Shown: piece after piece, positions 17,475-29,296 of the stretch | How positions within the stretch are numbered: position 1 is the first letter of the stretch | Layout of the letters: each line of letters begins with the position of its first letter | From: Phymorhynchus buccinoides | Lineage: Eukaryota > Mollusca > Gastropoda > Neogastropoda > Raphitomidae | Assembly: GCA_017654935.2 (NCBI GenBank) | Contig: CM065693.1 | Coordinates: 57,998,646-58,062,645, forward strand | Direction: 5' to 3' | Length of the DNA: 64,000 bases | The notes under the pieces: model-generated | Told to the model about the DNA's origin: nothing | Database searches by the model: none | Seen by the model: only the letters and a program-made list of their open reading frames with translations | Translations under genes and position numbers: made by a program

Positions 17475-17959
17475 ATATATCGTCGCTGTCCGACGCTAAC
17501 CGTGTATTTACACATTCAGTGATTTTACAGGAGCATCAAAAAACATATTGTCGCCTGCTACAAAGTCAATCCCCATTTGATATATGCTTGACCCTTCTTC
17601 TATGAGTAAACATGTGACACAATAAAAGTTGCATTAACACCCAAACTTTCGTGATAATTCAGTTACACGGTTAGTCACAAAGTTAGTGCATTGTTCTCAC
17701 AATGGGAGATACGACAGCTGCCGGCAGTTGCACGATTAGCATGACCAGTTGCACGCTTATCGCGTCAAAACCAGCAACAACCCGCCACATACACGATTAT
17801 TTCCGTGGTATCATGTGACAAATTTGAGCATTTTCATTGGTCGCAGACACAAGATATTTATAGAAGACCTGCATGAGGTCACTGGAAGGAGTTTCTGTAA
17901 AAAATCTATTTTTGTCAAATTTTGTAGATACACGGTTAGCGTCGGACAGCGACGATATC
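17475..17959. mobile_element. Element with about 30-bp inverted ends, nested in the MITE at 17390
   Basis: Left end ATATCGTCGCTGTCCGACGC plus TAACCGTGTAT; right end is its complement ending at about 17958. Internal sequence repeats cacggttagt and gttgcacg motifs. It has no transposase. The exact target duplication is ambiguous because the flanks are TAT-rich. Confidence 0.75.
17621..17626 (+). promoter_or_regulatory. Candidate polyadenylation signal AATAAA
   Basis: AATAAA about 1.08 kb past the inferred last nicalin splice site, inside a nested MITE. A second candidate is at 18594. Neither is supported by anything but the hexamer. Confidence 0.25.
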
Positions 17960-18061
17960 TAGACCATTTTCTCAGATTGAATCCAACAGGTCTTTTTTTA
18001 ATTTTATGCTAAGAAAATCAATAATATATCGGTTTTTCTCTGACAATGAAGGGGTTAAGAG

Positions 18062-18232
18062 CAACGAAGGTGGAGCTAGTGGTGTGCAGGGAGAATGTCG
18101 GAGGACGAACCTGTGATTGTTGTTCTGTGCGGAGGATGTGGAGCTAGTGGTGTGCAGGGAGAATGTCTGAGGACGAACCTGTGATTGTTGTTCTGTGCGG
18201 AGGATGTGGAGAAGAGTGCAGAAGAGGTGTTG
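18062..18232. repeat. 82-bp tandem duplication
   Basis: ggagctagtggtgtgcaggg through tctgtgcggaggatgtgg occurs twice, nearly identical, directly right of the MITE at 17390. Confidence 0.9.
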
Positions 18233-19255
18233 ACCCAACGTTGATTACAACCCAGTAGTGACGAATCGGAGTTTATGAGTATCACTGCCAGCTGATATCA
18301 GTGTATTTATTACTTTTCTGTTTGCTTCATTCATGATTCCGCTGTAAGAACAAATATTGTGAGCCAGATTCTAATGTCATTCGATTGTCTGAATAATAAT
18401 CACTCGTTTCTTTTTCCTCAAACCAACTTTGTGACAGGTTTCTGGATGTTTTGAATGTCACTTAAGTCGACAGGAGTGGTGTGAAGGCTCCGATTGTCGA
18501 TAGGAAATGGTGCCTTTGGGACCCTTGGAGCTTAGTTCTCTTTATTCAGATACTTGTTGCTTAGCTATTCTCCCAGTCTGAATGAGAGTAATCAATAAAG
18601 TTCAATCTGTGCAGATAAACGCATTTTGAGTGTAAAGTTATCAAACTGAAATTGATCTCAGGACCGTTGGCATTAAAAAAAATCATTTGTACATTAAGAA
18701 ATGAAATGATTGTTAACCAGAAATTGTAACGACATACTCAGTTTTCTGTACTCTCGAGTTGTAAAAAATTCAGATGACGCAAGTGAATTCAATGTTTTTT
18801 GACACTTTAATGTAAATTTCACTTTGTATTCAGCGCTTTGTTTGATCTACTTTATATTGTGTATCTACTTTATATCCTGTTCAGTGAAACTCAGCCAAAG
18901 CCTAAGCAGGCATCAGAATAGTCTGAAGTCCAATCCTCTGAAAACTGCGGTACAAAGGCCACCAAGGCCCCAGACTGTAGAGGGACAACACTGAAACCAG
19001 TTCCCAACATCACCAAAAAGGCTCAGTGCAGCGAGACATCAGTGTAGAATGCTATTTGGCAGAAAAGATGACGCTCAAGAAAAGGGCAACACCTCTGGCA
19101 GCAGAAGCCAATCCTCTGTCAGAAATGTTTAATCCTCTGACATTTTGCAAATCCTCCGACAGTTCTGGTGCCTGCATATGCCATAGATAGGAGGGTTGGT
19201 AAAGAATAAGCAGCGTTAGGATTTCAGGTCAGGTCAGGTAGTTAGGACATTAGGC
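18233..19255. other. Intergenic sequence, no gene seen
   Basis: Mostly unique AT-rich sequence. AATAAA occurs at 18594-18599. The short motif caatcctctg recurs at 18931, 19104 and 19130. I see no coding signature. Confidence 0.5.
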
Positions 19256-19259
19256 CTCG

Positions 19260-19590
19260 CGGCCTCTTCACTGTCCTGTCATTTTTGTTTGAACTTTTGC
19301 ACAGCTGAGAGGTTTTTGTATTTTGTTTTTGGCAAATCTGCCTTTTAGTCATGCTCATATTGTAGTTTTGATATGTTGGTGTATCCACCAAGGAGGTTTT
19401 TGAATTGTGTTAGATTCTGTGCTCGTTTAAATTAATATGTGCAGGAAGAGTATTCCAAAACTTTGTTACTCTGTTAGAAAAGACATTTTTTCTAATGTTA
19501 ATTTGAACAGAACAGACTTGCAAATCCTCTTCAGCCATTGGGCTCTCAATGTCTGAACTGTAAAGATATTTCATTGTGACTCTCATGGCA
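19260..19590 (-). pseudogene. Non-LTR retrotransposon (LINE) reverse-transcriptase C-terminal fragment
   Basis: Read from about 19577 on the minus strand, the frame gives MKYLYSSDIESP and then NVFSNRVTKFWNTLPAHIN. This is the FSxRVxxxWNxLP motif found at the end of CR1/L2/Jockey-like ORF2 proteins. A stop and frameshift follow, after which another frame gives TQFKNLLGG. It is a dead 5'-truncated copy. Confidence 0.65.
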
Positions 19591-20019
19591 TGTGGTCAAT
19601 ACTCTGATGATAAATACTGTAGCAATAAACTGCTTTATGGATTTTATTGGTTCCTCATTTCTTGGACCGATTCGTGATTATCAAATAAACCTTTTGATGG
19701 CTATATCATCAACAACAGAACTATCTGTTTATAAATACTACTTTTTTTTTAATTGTTATTTTGTTTTATCATGAAACCAAACATTTTATATATAATGTGA
19801 TTTTCTTTTTAAAAGATGGAGGTGCAAAAGTAAGTTAGTCTGAGATTCAAATCATTGTTTTGTTTGTAAAGTTGTTATTTCTGGAATAAATTCAACAATT
19901 CTTAAATGCCAGAGAAAAAACCCTGAATTAGAATAGGGATAGTTGCATTATTTTTGTCCATGCGCCATCAAATTGCGTTCAGCTGTGATGTGTTCTTTGT
20001 GTCGCAGTGTGGCGTTCAT

Positions 20020-20915
20020 GCAGTTGTTGTAGCCACTAACATGAGAGCAAAGCATTCAGTGCAGGGATTACAAACAGCAAGTTACTGTAGTGTACGGACT
20101 ACAAGGCGCTTCTAATTATAAGGCGAACCCACCTGTAGCCACTAACATGAGAGCAAAGCATTCAGTGCAGGGATTACAAACAGCAAGTTACTGTAGTGTA
20201 CGGACTACAAGGCGCTTCTAATTATAAGGCGAACCCACCTGTAGCCACTAACATGAGAGCAAAGCATTCAGTGCAGGGATTACAAACAGCAAGTTACTGT
20301 AGTGTACTGGCGCTTCTAATGGCGAACGTAGCCACTACATGAGGCGCATTCTAATTACAAACAGCAAGTTACTGTAGTGTACGGACCACAAGGCGCTTCT
20401 AATTATAACTTAGGTGAACCCACCTGAATTTATAACCAAAAAATGATTTTAAACATACACAAGGCGCAACATATTTTAAGGCGCAAGCAAAATGATCGAA
20501 AACAGCAAAAATAGATCTAAAACACGAGGTGACTCAAACAAAGGAGGTCGGTATTTTATCAAGTTCTGTCAAAACAATCTTCAGAACGACAGAAGTTACA
20601 CTTACGCCGCTATCCGGATATCCATATAATGAAGCACTTTTACGAATGGTCTGCGTCGGAGGTCTACATCATATCCTGATTCAACACCACCCCCACCACC
20701 CCTTTTCTGTGTGAATGTGTCGTCTGCTTCGGTGGTTTCATTCGGTGGTTTCATTCGTGATTTCGGCCTGATAATCGATCTCACTAGGTACAATATGAAT
20801 GGAATTAACTTTGTTTGATCAGATTTCAGTCGTACTCTAGGCAAACTGCATTTTAAGGCGCAGGGGTCTGAGTTGAGGAAAAAAGTATCGCCTTGTCGTC
20901 CGTACAATACGGTAA
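20020..20915. mobile_element. GGCGCA-family MITE, copy 3, long version with duplicated left end
   Basis: The right end at 20850-20914 (ttaaggcgcaggggtctgag; cgtccgtacaatacggta) is typical. The left end (tgtacggactacaaggcgc) is repeated at 20092, 20209 and 20380. The repeated unit is about 117 bp and includes non-element flank (gtagccactaacatgagagc), with a rearranged third copy. Confidence 0.75.
20025..20400. repeat. 117-bp tandem repeat, three to four copies, including a MITE left end
   Basis: gtagccactaacatgagagc through aattataaggcgaaccc is repeated. Copies 1-3 are near identical; the segment 20310-20400 is a scrambled partial copy. Confidence 0.85.
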
Positions 20916-21579
20916 CTAAACAATTGAAACGAAGATTCTTTGATGTGGAATGAACCTCGAACGAATGTCAGCGTTCATTACTTCAGCCAGTACAGTTGTG
21001 GAATTGTTTTTAAAGATGTGAAATGCTTGGAAGTTTTCTTGCTTGGAATGTGAATATTTTAAATGAAAGTGAGGATGATTAAAAATTGAATGTTTTCATT
21101 TGCTTGTGCAATGGGTTTTGCTTAATTATGTATGCCATTTCTGTTTGAGCAATTCTTGGGGGGGGGGGGGATATCGTTGGTTTGCATGCATGTTGTTTTG
21201 TGCTGTGCTTGAAAGCAGATGTTTTTTGATAAAAACACTTTTAAGGCAGAAAGGATGGCTTTTAGTTTTACACTTCAATACTTCTGTGTGAGGTAGAGAA
21301 AGACCTATTGTTTATTAAGTCAATGATGATGATCCTTTCGCCAAAACTGCCCCTAGGGGGATGTGAGCCGGGGACAAAGCAACTCAGTTTGTGGCAACGG
21401 GTCACATAGCCAATGAGATACAATCTGCACCAAAGAGCACACAAACACGTGGTATGATGATAGCTTTTATTATCATCATCAATGTAATGGGTTATCACAT
21501 CAGTGTTCTAAAGCAACGTTGTAAACAATAATATGGAATAATCGTTAATAGTCGAGTCCTTCAGTCTTAAAAAAAAGCA

Positions 21580-22445
21580 CTTGAGGAATAGCGTATTGTT
21601 CGTGGTAACAAGACAGTGTCCACAGGAACATACCAGCACTTGACGAGGAATAGCGTGTTGTTCGTGGTAACAAGACAGTGTCCACAGGAACATACCAGCA
21701 CTTGACGAGGAATAGCGTATTGTTCGTGGTAACAAGACAGTGTCCACAGGAACATACCAGCACTTGACGAGGAATAGCGTATTGTTCGTGGTAACAAGAC
21801 AGTGTCCACAGGAACATACCAGCACTTGACGAGGAATAGCGTATTGTTCGTGGTAACAAGACAGTGTCCACAGGAACATACCAGCACTTGACGAGGAATA
21901 GCGTATTGTTCGTGGTAACAAGACTGTCCACAGGAACATACCAGCACTTGACGAGGAATAGCGTATTGTTCGTGGTAACAAGACAGTGTCCACAGGAACA
22001 TACCAGCACTTGACGAGGAATAGCGTATTGTTCGTGGTAACAAGACAGTGTCCACAGGAACATACCAGCACTTGACGAGGAATAGCGTATTGTTCGTGGT
22101 AACAAGACAGTGTCCACAGGAACATACCAGCACTTGGTGAGGAATAGCGTATTGTTCGTGGTAACAAGACAGTGTCCACAGGAACATACCAGCACTTGGC
22201 GAGGAATAGCGTATTGTTCGTGGTAACAAGACTGTCCACAGGAACATACCAGCACTTGAGGAATAGCGTATTGTTCGTGGTAACAAGACAGTGTCCACAG
22301 GAACATACCAGCACTTGACGAGGAATAGCGTGTTGTTCGTGGTAACAAGACAGTGTCCACAGGAACATACCAGCACTTGACGAGGAATAGCGTATTGTTC
22401 GTGGTAACAAGACAGTGTCCACAGGAACATACCAGCACTTGAGGA
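21580..22445. repeat. 62-bp minisatellite, 14 copies
   Basis: The unit is aggaatagcgtattgttcgt, ggtaacaagacagtgtccac, aggaacataccagcacttgacg. Variants lack agt (agactgtcc) or cg (cacttgagg), so units are 57-62 bp. The source is not recognised. Confidence 0.95.
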
Positions 22446-22588
22446 TATATCATGTTGATCAGACTTTGTCATACAGTATGGAACAGCAGCAATATTGGTC
22501 ATGATTACAGCATATTTGTACACCAAATTGTACATCTGTACACCACTGTGGCAGAAATGGACACAGGGAAGCTATGTTAAGATCTTAC

Positions 22589-22747
22589 TACAGTGGAACC
22601 TCCCTTATAAGACCTCCAAAATGAGGGAGGGGTCTTATAAGGGAGGTAATTTTAATACTTACAAAGAAGGGCAATGTCTCGGAGAAGCAGGTCTTATGTG
22701 GGAGGGAATCTTATAATGGGAGGTCTTCTAAGGGAGGTTCCACTGTA
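22589..22747. mobile_element. CAGTGGAACC MITE, copy 2, 155 bp
   Basis: TA at 22589-22590 and 22746-22747. Ends CAGTGGAACCTCCCTTATAA and GGGAGGTTCCACTG. The body carries repeated gtcttataagggagg motifs in both orientations. It is the compact reference for the expanded copy at 5259. Confidence 0.88.
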
Positions 22748-22984
22748 CTACGATCTCTTTCATGATCGTTTTGTTTCTTCTTGTGAACATCAGCAGTTGA
22801 AGCATCTTAGTTGTACCGAAAACATTCTACGGAGTTTCAGTTTTAACAGCAGCAGTGAAAATAGTTTGTGCTGGAATTGCGCAATACAGACAAGTTAGCT
22901 GTGAATATTATCAAAATAATATAAATATGAAAGAAAAAACACAAACCACTTCCAGTTGGGATTGATAACCTGTTCTCACAAATA

Positions 22985-23192
22985 CTATTAGGTACTTTAT
23001 AGTCACAGAGGCGTCTGTGAAATTCGGGTTGCTCCCACCTGGGGAGCGCGTCACAGCCAGAGGCGCGCCACCCAATTAAAAAAAAAAAATTGGCATGCGA
23101 TTTTTGTGTGACTGATGAGGAAGGAAATTTTGACCAAATGACAACTTTTTCGGTGCCACTGGATTTTTAACGTGTGCTAAGTGCATGGGCAC

Positions 23193-23223
<31 letters not shown>

Positions 23224-23345
23224 TACTCCACGTTCAGACCGTAAGGTCTAGTGCAAAGTGAGAGGAAAAAATCCCCTGTACCCAGGTTCAAACTTGCGTT
23301 TCCTTGACACGAGGCGAACGCGCTACCACTGTACACCTAATATAT
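22985..23345 (-). mobile_element. tRNA-derived SINE family S, copy 1
   Basis: On the minus strand the head near 23338 reads CAGTGGTAGCGCGTTCGCC (A box) and then GGTTCGAAC-like B-box remains (tttgaacctggg). A conserved body follows (cattcagac-type and gacgataaaccgaggtcctg). The end is near the motif tagtcacagaggcgtc. Copies at 26040-26400 and 33745-34075. Confidence 0.78.
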
Positions 23346-23401
23346 CAGTATTACAGCTGTATTCTAACCACTGACACAACAAAATTGGTAGCTTCTAAGA
23401 C

Positions 23402-23682
23402 AGGATTCAGACCTGCCTACCCATACGATTTTTCCGTATTTTGTACACGATTTTGAGCCCCAGTACTGCAGTACGGTAAATGAAAAATTAATATGGCAAA
23501 AATTTGAACTTGAGGTCTTCTAAGATCGGTCAAAATGAAGTCTGTTTTTCGTCATTTCATATGGTGGTTTAATGTTCCGTTTTTGGGTCTCCTTGCAAAA
23601 TACGGAATTTTGAGAAAAAGTGCAGAATTTTATTTCGTGGAGTACCTAAAAAAAAAATTGGCGGTAGGCAGGTCTGAGGATT
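23402..23682. mobile_element. 269-bp MITE with CAGACCTGCC ends and 6-bp target duplication
   Basis: Element 23408-23676 begins CAGACCTGCCTACCC and ends GGTAGGCAGGTCTG; aggatt flanks both sides (23402-23407, 23677-23682). Internal sequence is AT-rich with inverted ccgtattttg and caaaatacgg. Confidence 0.85.
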
Positions 23683-23899
23683 TAAAAAAACAACAAAGAA
23701 AAAAAAAAGACAAATTTATGTTGAGGAAAATAAAATAGAAAAGATAACCCCCAAATGTTTCTATACTCCCTCCAAAAACAAGCTGAATAATGGAACTAAA
23801 AAACATCAAACAGAAACAAAAAAACAGAAGCTGTTTTCAGTTTCAATCAACTTAGAACATAACAGGCTGAATCATAAAACAATTGTTGCTCCCAGCTTG

Positions 23900-24957
23900 A
23901 ACCAGGGCTTATTCAGTTATTGTAGGCCTTTCGCCATGCAGTTCAAACTGAGTTTGGGGGATGTATAGATTGTGTGAGAACAGGGCTTATTGTAGGCCTT
24001 TCGCCATGCAGTTCAAACTGAGTTTGGGGGATGTATAGATTGTGTGAGAACAGGGCTTATTGTAGGCCTTTCGCCATGCAGTTCAAACTGAGTTTGGGGG
24101 ATGTATAGATTGTGTGATCAGGGCTTATTGTAGGCCTTTCGCCATGCAGTTTAAACTGAGTTTGGGTGATATAACAGGGCTTATTGTAGGCCTTTCGCCA
24201 TGCAGTTCAAACTGAGTTTGGGGGATGTATAGATTGTGTGAGAACAGGGCTTATTGTAGGCCTTTCGCCATGCAGTTCAAACTGAGTTTGGGGGATAGTA
24301 TATTGTAGGCCTTTCGCCATGCAGTTTAAACTGAGTGAGAACAGGGCTTATTGTAGGCCTTTCGCCATGCAGTCCGTTCAAACTTGAATAGATTGTGTGA
24401 GAACCTTAGGGCCTTTCGCCATGCAGTTCAAACTGAGTTTGGGTGATTATAGATTGTGTGAGAACAGGGCTTATTGTAGGCCTTTCGCCATGCAGTTTAA
24501 ACTGAGTTTGGGGGATGTATAGATTGTGTGAGAACAGGGCTTATTGTAGGCCTTTCGCCATGCAGTTCAAACTGAGTTTGGGGGATGTATAGATTGTGTG
24601 AGAACAGGGCTTATTGTAGGCCTTTCGCCATGCAGTTCAAACTGAGTTTGGGGGATGATAGATTGTGTGAGAACAGGGCTTATTGTAGGCCTTTCGCCAT
24701 GCAGTTCAAACTGAGTTTGGGGGATGTATAGATTGTGTGAGAACAGGGCTTATTGTAGGCCTTTCGCCATGCAGTTCAAACTGAGTTTGGGTGATATATA
24801 GATTGTGTGAGAACAGGGCTTATTGTAGGCCTTTCGCCATGCAGTTCAAACTGAGTTTGGGGGATGTATAGATTGTGTGAGAACAGGGCTTATTGTAGGC
24901 CTTTCGCCATGCAGTTCAAACTGAGTTTGGGGGATGTATAGATTGTGTGAGAACAGG
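23900..24957. repeat. About 68-bp minisatellite, about 16 copies, with ragged interior
   Basis: The unit is agggcttattgtaggccttt, cgccatgcagttcaaactga, gtttgggggatgtatagatt, gtgtgagaac. Copies between 24110 and 24440 contain deletions and small scrambles, while flanking copies are near identical. The source is not recognised. Confidence 0.93.
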
Positions 24958-25665
24958 CAATATTTGATCACACTCAAGTCCAAAGGCATTCAATGAATCG
25001 ATTAACTGGAAATAACGTAACGGTTCAAGAAGAATGACTCCGTTATTTGAAATAAAGAATGTAATTCCCACTCCCATTTATTAAAAAAGGATTTATAAAT
25101 TATAGAGATCATAGTTCAAAAGCTGCACACTGCCTTCAAATCTTCACCCAATTCTGTCAACCAAAATTGTTTCACCATACCAGACTGAACGGCATCAGTT
25201 TTATAGACAGTCACAATGGATATGAATTTGTGTATACTCACAGTAGCATATGGCCATGCTGTGTACACAGATGAAACGACCCGTCTTCCAATTTGTTATT
25301 GCTCAGTCTACTTTTAAATACACATTTCGTCACAGACAGACACACAAAACTTCCCACAAATAACCATGCACGGTTTACAGTCCAGCAAATGAAGACATTC
25401 CATGAAAAAAGAGTCCATGATTAAAAAAGCAACAAGTTTATATCTTAATACCCCAAACCCTCTGAATTGTTTTGCTGTTTGTGCTTTTTTTTTTTTTCAT
25501 TGACAAAATTTCATTTGAAATCTGAGATTGACAAAAATGAAAATGTTTTTTGAGACAACATGAAATATAATTTAACACTTGGTCTTGGTCAGCCAGTGGA
25601 CGGGATATGACGCGTCATGTTTCCTTGGTTCATCATCTTAACTCCCATAATCCGTTTCAACAAAT
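24958..25665. other. Intergenic sequence, no gene seen
   Basis: AT-rich unique sequence without recognisable element ends or coding signature. Confidence 0.5.
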
Positions 25666-26010
25666 CCACCAGTCCTCTGAAGGCACAGGGTAGTCTTTAG
25701 ACTAACATCACCAGCCTTTTAGATCCCATCCATACAGAATCACACGCAACATACACTACAAGAGGAGAAGAAAAGCAATACACCTGTCCTCTGAAGGCAC
25801 AGGGTAGTCTTTAGACTAACATCACCAGCCTTTTAGATCCCATCCATACAGAATCACACGCAACATACACTACAAGAGGAGAAGAAAAGCAATACACCTG
25901 TCCTCTGAAGGCACAGGGTAGTCTTTAGACTAACATCACCAGCCTTTTAGATCCCATCCATACAGAATCACACGCAACATACACTACAAGAGAAGAAAAG
26001 CAATATGCCT
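25666..26010. repeat. 121-bp tandem repeat, about 2.8 copies
   Basis: cctctgaaggcacagggtag through aagcaatacacctgt repeats at 25674, 25795 and 25904, nearly without change. Confidence 0.92.
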
Positions 26011-26039
26011 GTCTATACAACAAAATCTTTTTAAAATAT

Positions 26040-26252
26040 ATGGTATTTGGAACTTTATAGTCACAGAGGCGTCTCAGTGAAATCGCTCCCACCTGGAGGG
26101 TGCGTCGCAGCCAGAGGCGTGCCACCTTTTTTTTTTATTTGCATGAGATTTTTGTGTGACTGATCAGGAAGAGGAAGGGGGGGGGGTAAATTTTGACCAA
26201 ATAACTTTTTCGTGTTGCCAATGAGTTTAATGTGTGCTAAGTGCATGGGCAC

Positions 26253-26286
<34 letters not shown>

Positions 26287-26400
26287 TCCACGTTCAGACC
26301 ATAAGGCCTAGTGCAAAGTGAGGAAAAATCCCCTGTACCCAGGTTCGAATTCGGGTTTATTGAGCACGAGGCGAACGCGTTACCTCTGTGCCACTCTACA
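26040..26400 (-). mobile_element. tRNA-derived SINE family S, copy 2
   Basis: Same architecture as 22985-23345. The minus-strand head near 26393 reads GGCACAGAGGTAACGCG and then TTCGCC, with a well-preserved B box GAATTCGAACCTGGG. A T-run lies near 26128 and a G-run near 26177. Confidence 0.78.
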
Positions 26401-26584
26401 CAATACTCTTCTTTTTAAAAAATGAAATATCACTTTTATCTCCCTTCTGGCACAGAAAACAATTGAATTTTATAACCTAATTTTTTCTAAACTTCATCTA
26501 CACCCTTTTACAGTTTCATTATTTTGTAAAACAATCGAAACCTTTTCCCCCCAATTTCATCAAATGATGTTGTTTCTGTGAAAT

Positions 26585-27955
26585 GACCACAATGTGTCTG
26601 CATAGCATCTGGAGACGATCGTCCATAAACAACCAACCATGATACCTCATGTCAGTAATCAGTCGTAATGACCAATGTGTCTGCATAGCATCTGGAGACG
26701 ATCGATCGTCCATAAACAACCAACCATGATACCTCATGTCAGTAATCAGTCGTAATGACCAATGTGTCTGCATAGCATCTGGAGACGATCGATCGTCCAT
26801 AAACAACCAACCATGATACCTCATGTCAGTAATCAGTCGTAATGACCAATGTGTCTGCATAGCATCTGGAGACGACCGGTCATAAACAACCAACCATGAT
26901 ACCTCATGTCAGTAATCAGTCGTAATGACCAATGTGTCTGCATAGCATCTGGAGACGACCGGTCATAAACAACCAACCATGATACCTCATGTCGGTAATC
27001 AGTCGTAATGACCACAATGTGTCTGCATAGCATCTGGAGACGACCGGTCATAAACAACCAACCATGATACCTCATGTCGGTAATCAGTCGTAATGACCAC
27101 AATGTGTCTGCATAGCATCTGGAGACGATCGTCCATAAACAACCAACCATGATACCTCATGTCAGTAATCAGTCGTAATGACCAATGTGTCTGCATAGCA
27201 TCTGGAGACGATCGATCGTCCATAAACAACCAACCATGATACCTCATGTCAGTAATCAGTCGTAATGACCAATGTGTCTGCATAGCATCTGGAGACGATC
27301 GATCGTCCATAAACAACCAACCATGATACCTCATGTCAGTAATCAGTCGTAATGACCACAATGTGTCTGCATAGCATCTGGAGACGATCGTCCATAAACA
27401 ACCAACCATGATACCTCATGTCAGTAATCAGTCGTAATGACCAATGTGTCTGCATAGCATCTGGAGACGATCGATCGTCCATAAACAACCAACCATGATA
27501 CCTCATGTCAGTAATCAGTCGTAATGACCAATGTGTCTGCATAGCATCTGGAGACGATCGATCGTCCATAAACAACCAACCATGATACCTCATGTCAGTA
27601 ATCAGTCGTAATGACCAATGTGTCTGCATAGCATCTGGAGACGATCGATCGTCCATAAACAACCAACCATGATACCTCATGTCGAATCAGTCGTAATGAC
27701 CAATGTGTCTGCATAGCATCTGGAGACGACCGGTCATAAACAACCAACCATGATACCTCATGTCAGTAATCAGTCGTAATGACCAATGTGTCTGCATAGC
27801 ATCTGGAGACGATCGATCGTCCATAAACAACCAACCATGATACCTCATGTCAGTAATCAGTCGTAATGACCAATGTGTCTGCATAGCATCTGGAGACGAT
27901 CGATCATAAACAACCAACCATGATACCTCATGTCAGTAATCAGTCGTAAATGTCC
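26585..27955. repeat. 86-bp minisatellite, 16 copies
   Basis: The unit is aatgtgtctgcatagcatct, ggagacgatcgatcgtccat, aaacaaccaaccatgatacc, tcatgtcagtaatcagtcgt. Three spacer variants occur (gatcgatcgtcc, gatcgtcc, gaccggtc), and a run of the gaccggtc type at 26870-27050 shows block duplication. Confidence 0.95.
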
Positions 27956-27969
27956 ATGATTATGTGACC

Positions 27970-28201
27970 CAGAAACAGACCTGTTTACTCTACTCTTTTC
28001 GAGTAGTATTCTACTCAGTTTGGACCTCCACTACTCTTCAAAACTGGAAATAATGCTCTTTAATTCTTGATTACTACTCATTTTCAGTGAACATTATTTG
28101 ATGGTTTAATGAATAAAGCTACCCATTTTGCACCCAAACTACTCATTTCAGCTATCCAGACAACTCAAGACTTGTGTAGGGGGTAAACAGGTCTGCAGAA
28201 A
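27970..28201. mobile_element. 220-bp MITE with CAGACCTGTTTAC ends and 6-bp target duplication
   Basis: Element 27976-28195 begins CAGACCTGTTTACTC and ends GGGTAAACAGGTCTG; cagaaa flanks both sides. Removing it and one cagaaa restores the terminal sequence of the outer element, confirming the boundaries. A related copy at 53903-54295 is itself interrupted. Confidence 0.88.
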
Positions 28202-28539
28202 GGGACATTAAGTGTCAATCTGACCATTCTGAGAAAATTGTACATTTGACAACTTCAAACAATTCTCTTTCTATGATACTATCTTTTTTCTGTTCCAGAG
28301 TTATGAGCACTTAAGTTGGTATGGTGAGCGTCAGGCATTTTGAGAAAACAGTCTAAAGTCTAGCCTGGCTGAAGAAAATGCATTGACCTACTCGTTTTAA
28401 AACACTTTTAAGACCATTTAGAGACCACATTAAAGATTATCCTTTATAAATATGGAAAATAAGATGTTGGAGAACATGAAAATACCCATAGCTCAAAACT
28501 GACCCCCCAAATGAGATTTTTGACTTTGCAAGCCTGTTG

Positions 28540-28972
28540 TGAGAAACTAGCCCAGCAACTTAATGTCCCTTTCGTGGTGCTGGGTCACATATAACAGTGA
28601 GAAACTAGCCCAGCAACTTAATGTCCCTTTCGTGGTGCTGGGTCACATATAACAGTGAGAAACTAGCCCAGCCACTTAATGTCCCTTTCGTGGTGCCGGG
28701 TCACATATAACAGTGAGAAACTAGCCCAGCGACTTAATGTCCCTTTCGTGGTGCTGGGTCACATATATATATATATATAACAGTGAGAAACTAGCCCAGC
28801 GACTTAATGTCCCTTTCGTGGTGCTGGGTCACATATATATATATATAACAGTGAGAAACTAGCCCAGCGACTTAATGTCCCTTTCGTGGTGCTGGGTCAC
28901 ATATATATATATATAACAGTGAGAAACTAGCCCAGCGACTTAATGTCCCTTTCGTGGTGCTGGGTCACATAT
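28540..28972. repeat. 58-70-bp tandem repeat, seven copies, made from an element's right end
   Basis: The unit is cagtgagaaactagcccagc, gacttaatgtccctttcgtg, gtgctgggtcacatataa. Length varies through an (AT)n tract at the unit junction that is 3 to 10 repeats long. Confidence 0.92.
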
Positions 28973-29161
28973 TACAAGAGCAGTCTAGAAAACATCTCTG
29001 CATTGCAGACCAAAGGGACGAATACTCCTCCTCTCAAATGGTCTTCACTATGTTACACCATGATGTCCACCATAACCCCTTCCATGCATGACTGGTGTAC
29101 TCCATGCACACACAGAGTCCTCCAGCATTACGCCGGTGTAATAGAGTACATAGTAGATTCA

Positions 29162-29296
29162 TACCGTATGTTTCGGACTATAAGGCGCATCACCCAAATT
29201 TCAGATTGTGATTATATTTTCTTACTGTTTTGTTCGTCATATCATAAGGCGGAGCAGTTTGAATCTGGGAAAAAAGTATAGTCCAAATAACACGGT
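29162..29296. mobile_element. GGCGCA-family MITE, copy 4, short
   Basis: accgtatgtttcggactata at the left and tagtccaaataacacggta at the right; about 135 bp with internal deletion. Confidence 0.8.

Larger units (their letters stand above)
17390..18058. mobile_element. TTAA-targeting MITE type B, copy 2, interrupted by another element
   Basis: TTAA at 17390-17393 and 18055-18058. The ends TTAACCGCTCCACTG and CAATGAAGGGGTTAA match the copy at 11071-12275, as do internal caagtcagg and ccattttctcagattgaatc. The insertion at 17475-17959 separates two halves that are contiguous in the other copy. Confidence 0.75.
27958..28975. mobile_element. MITE-like element with TATGTGACCCAG ends, carrying a nested MITE and an amplified right end
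   Basis: The left end TATGTGACCCAG at 27961 continues, after the nested insertion, as gaaagggacattaagtgtc. The right end is the complement: cttaatgtccctttcgtggt then gctgggtcacata. The right end has been amplified into a tandem array from about 28545. Confidence 0.7.
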
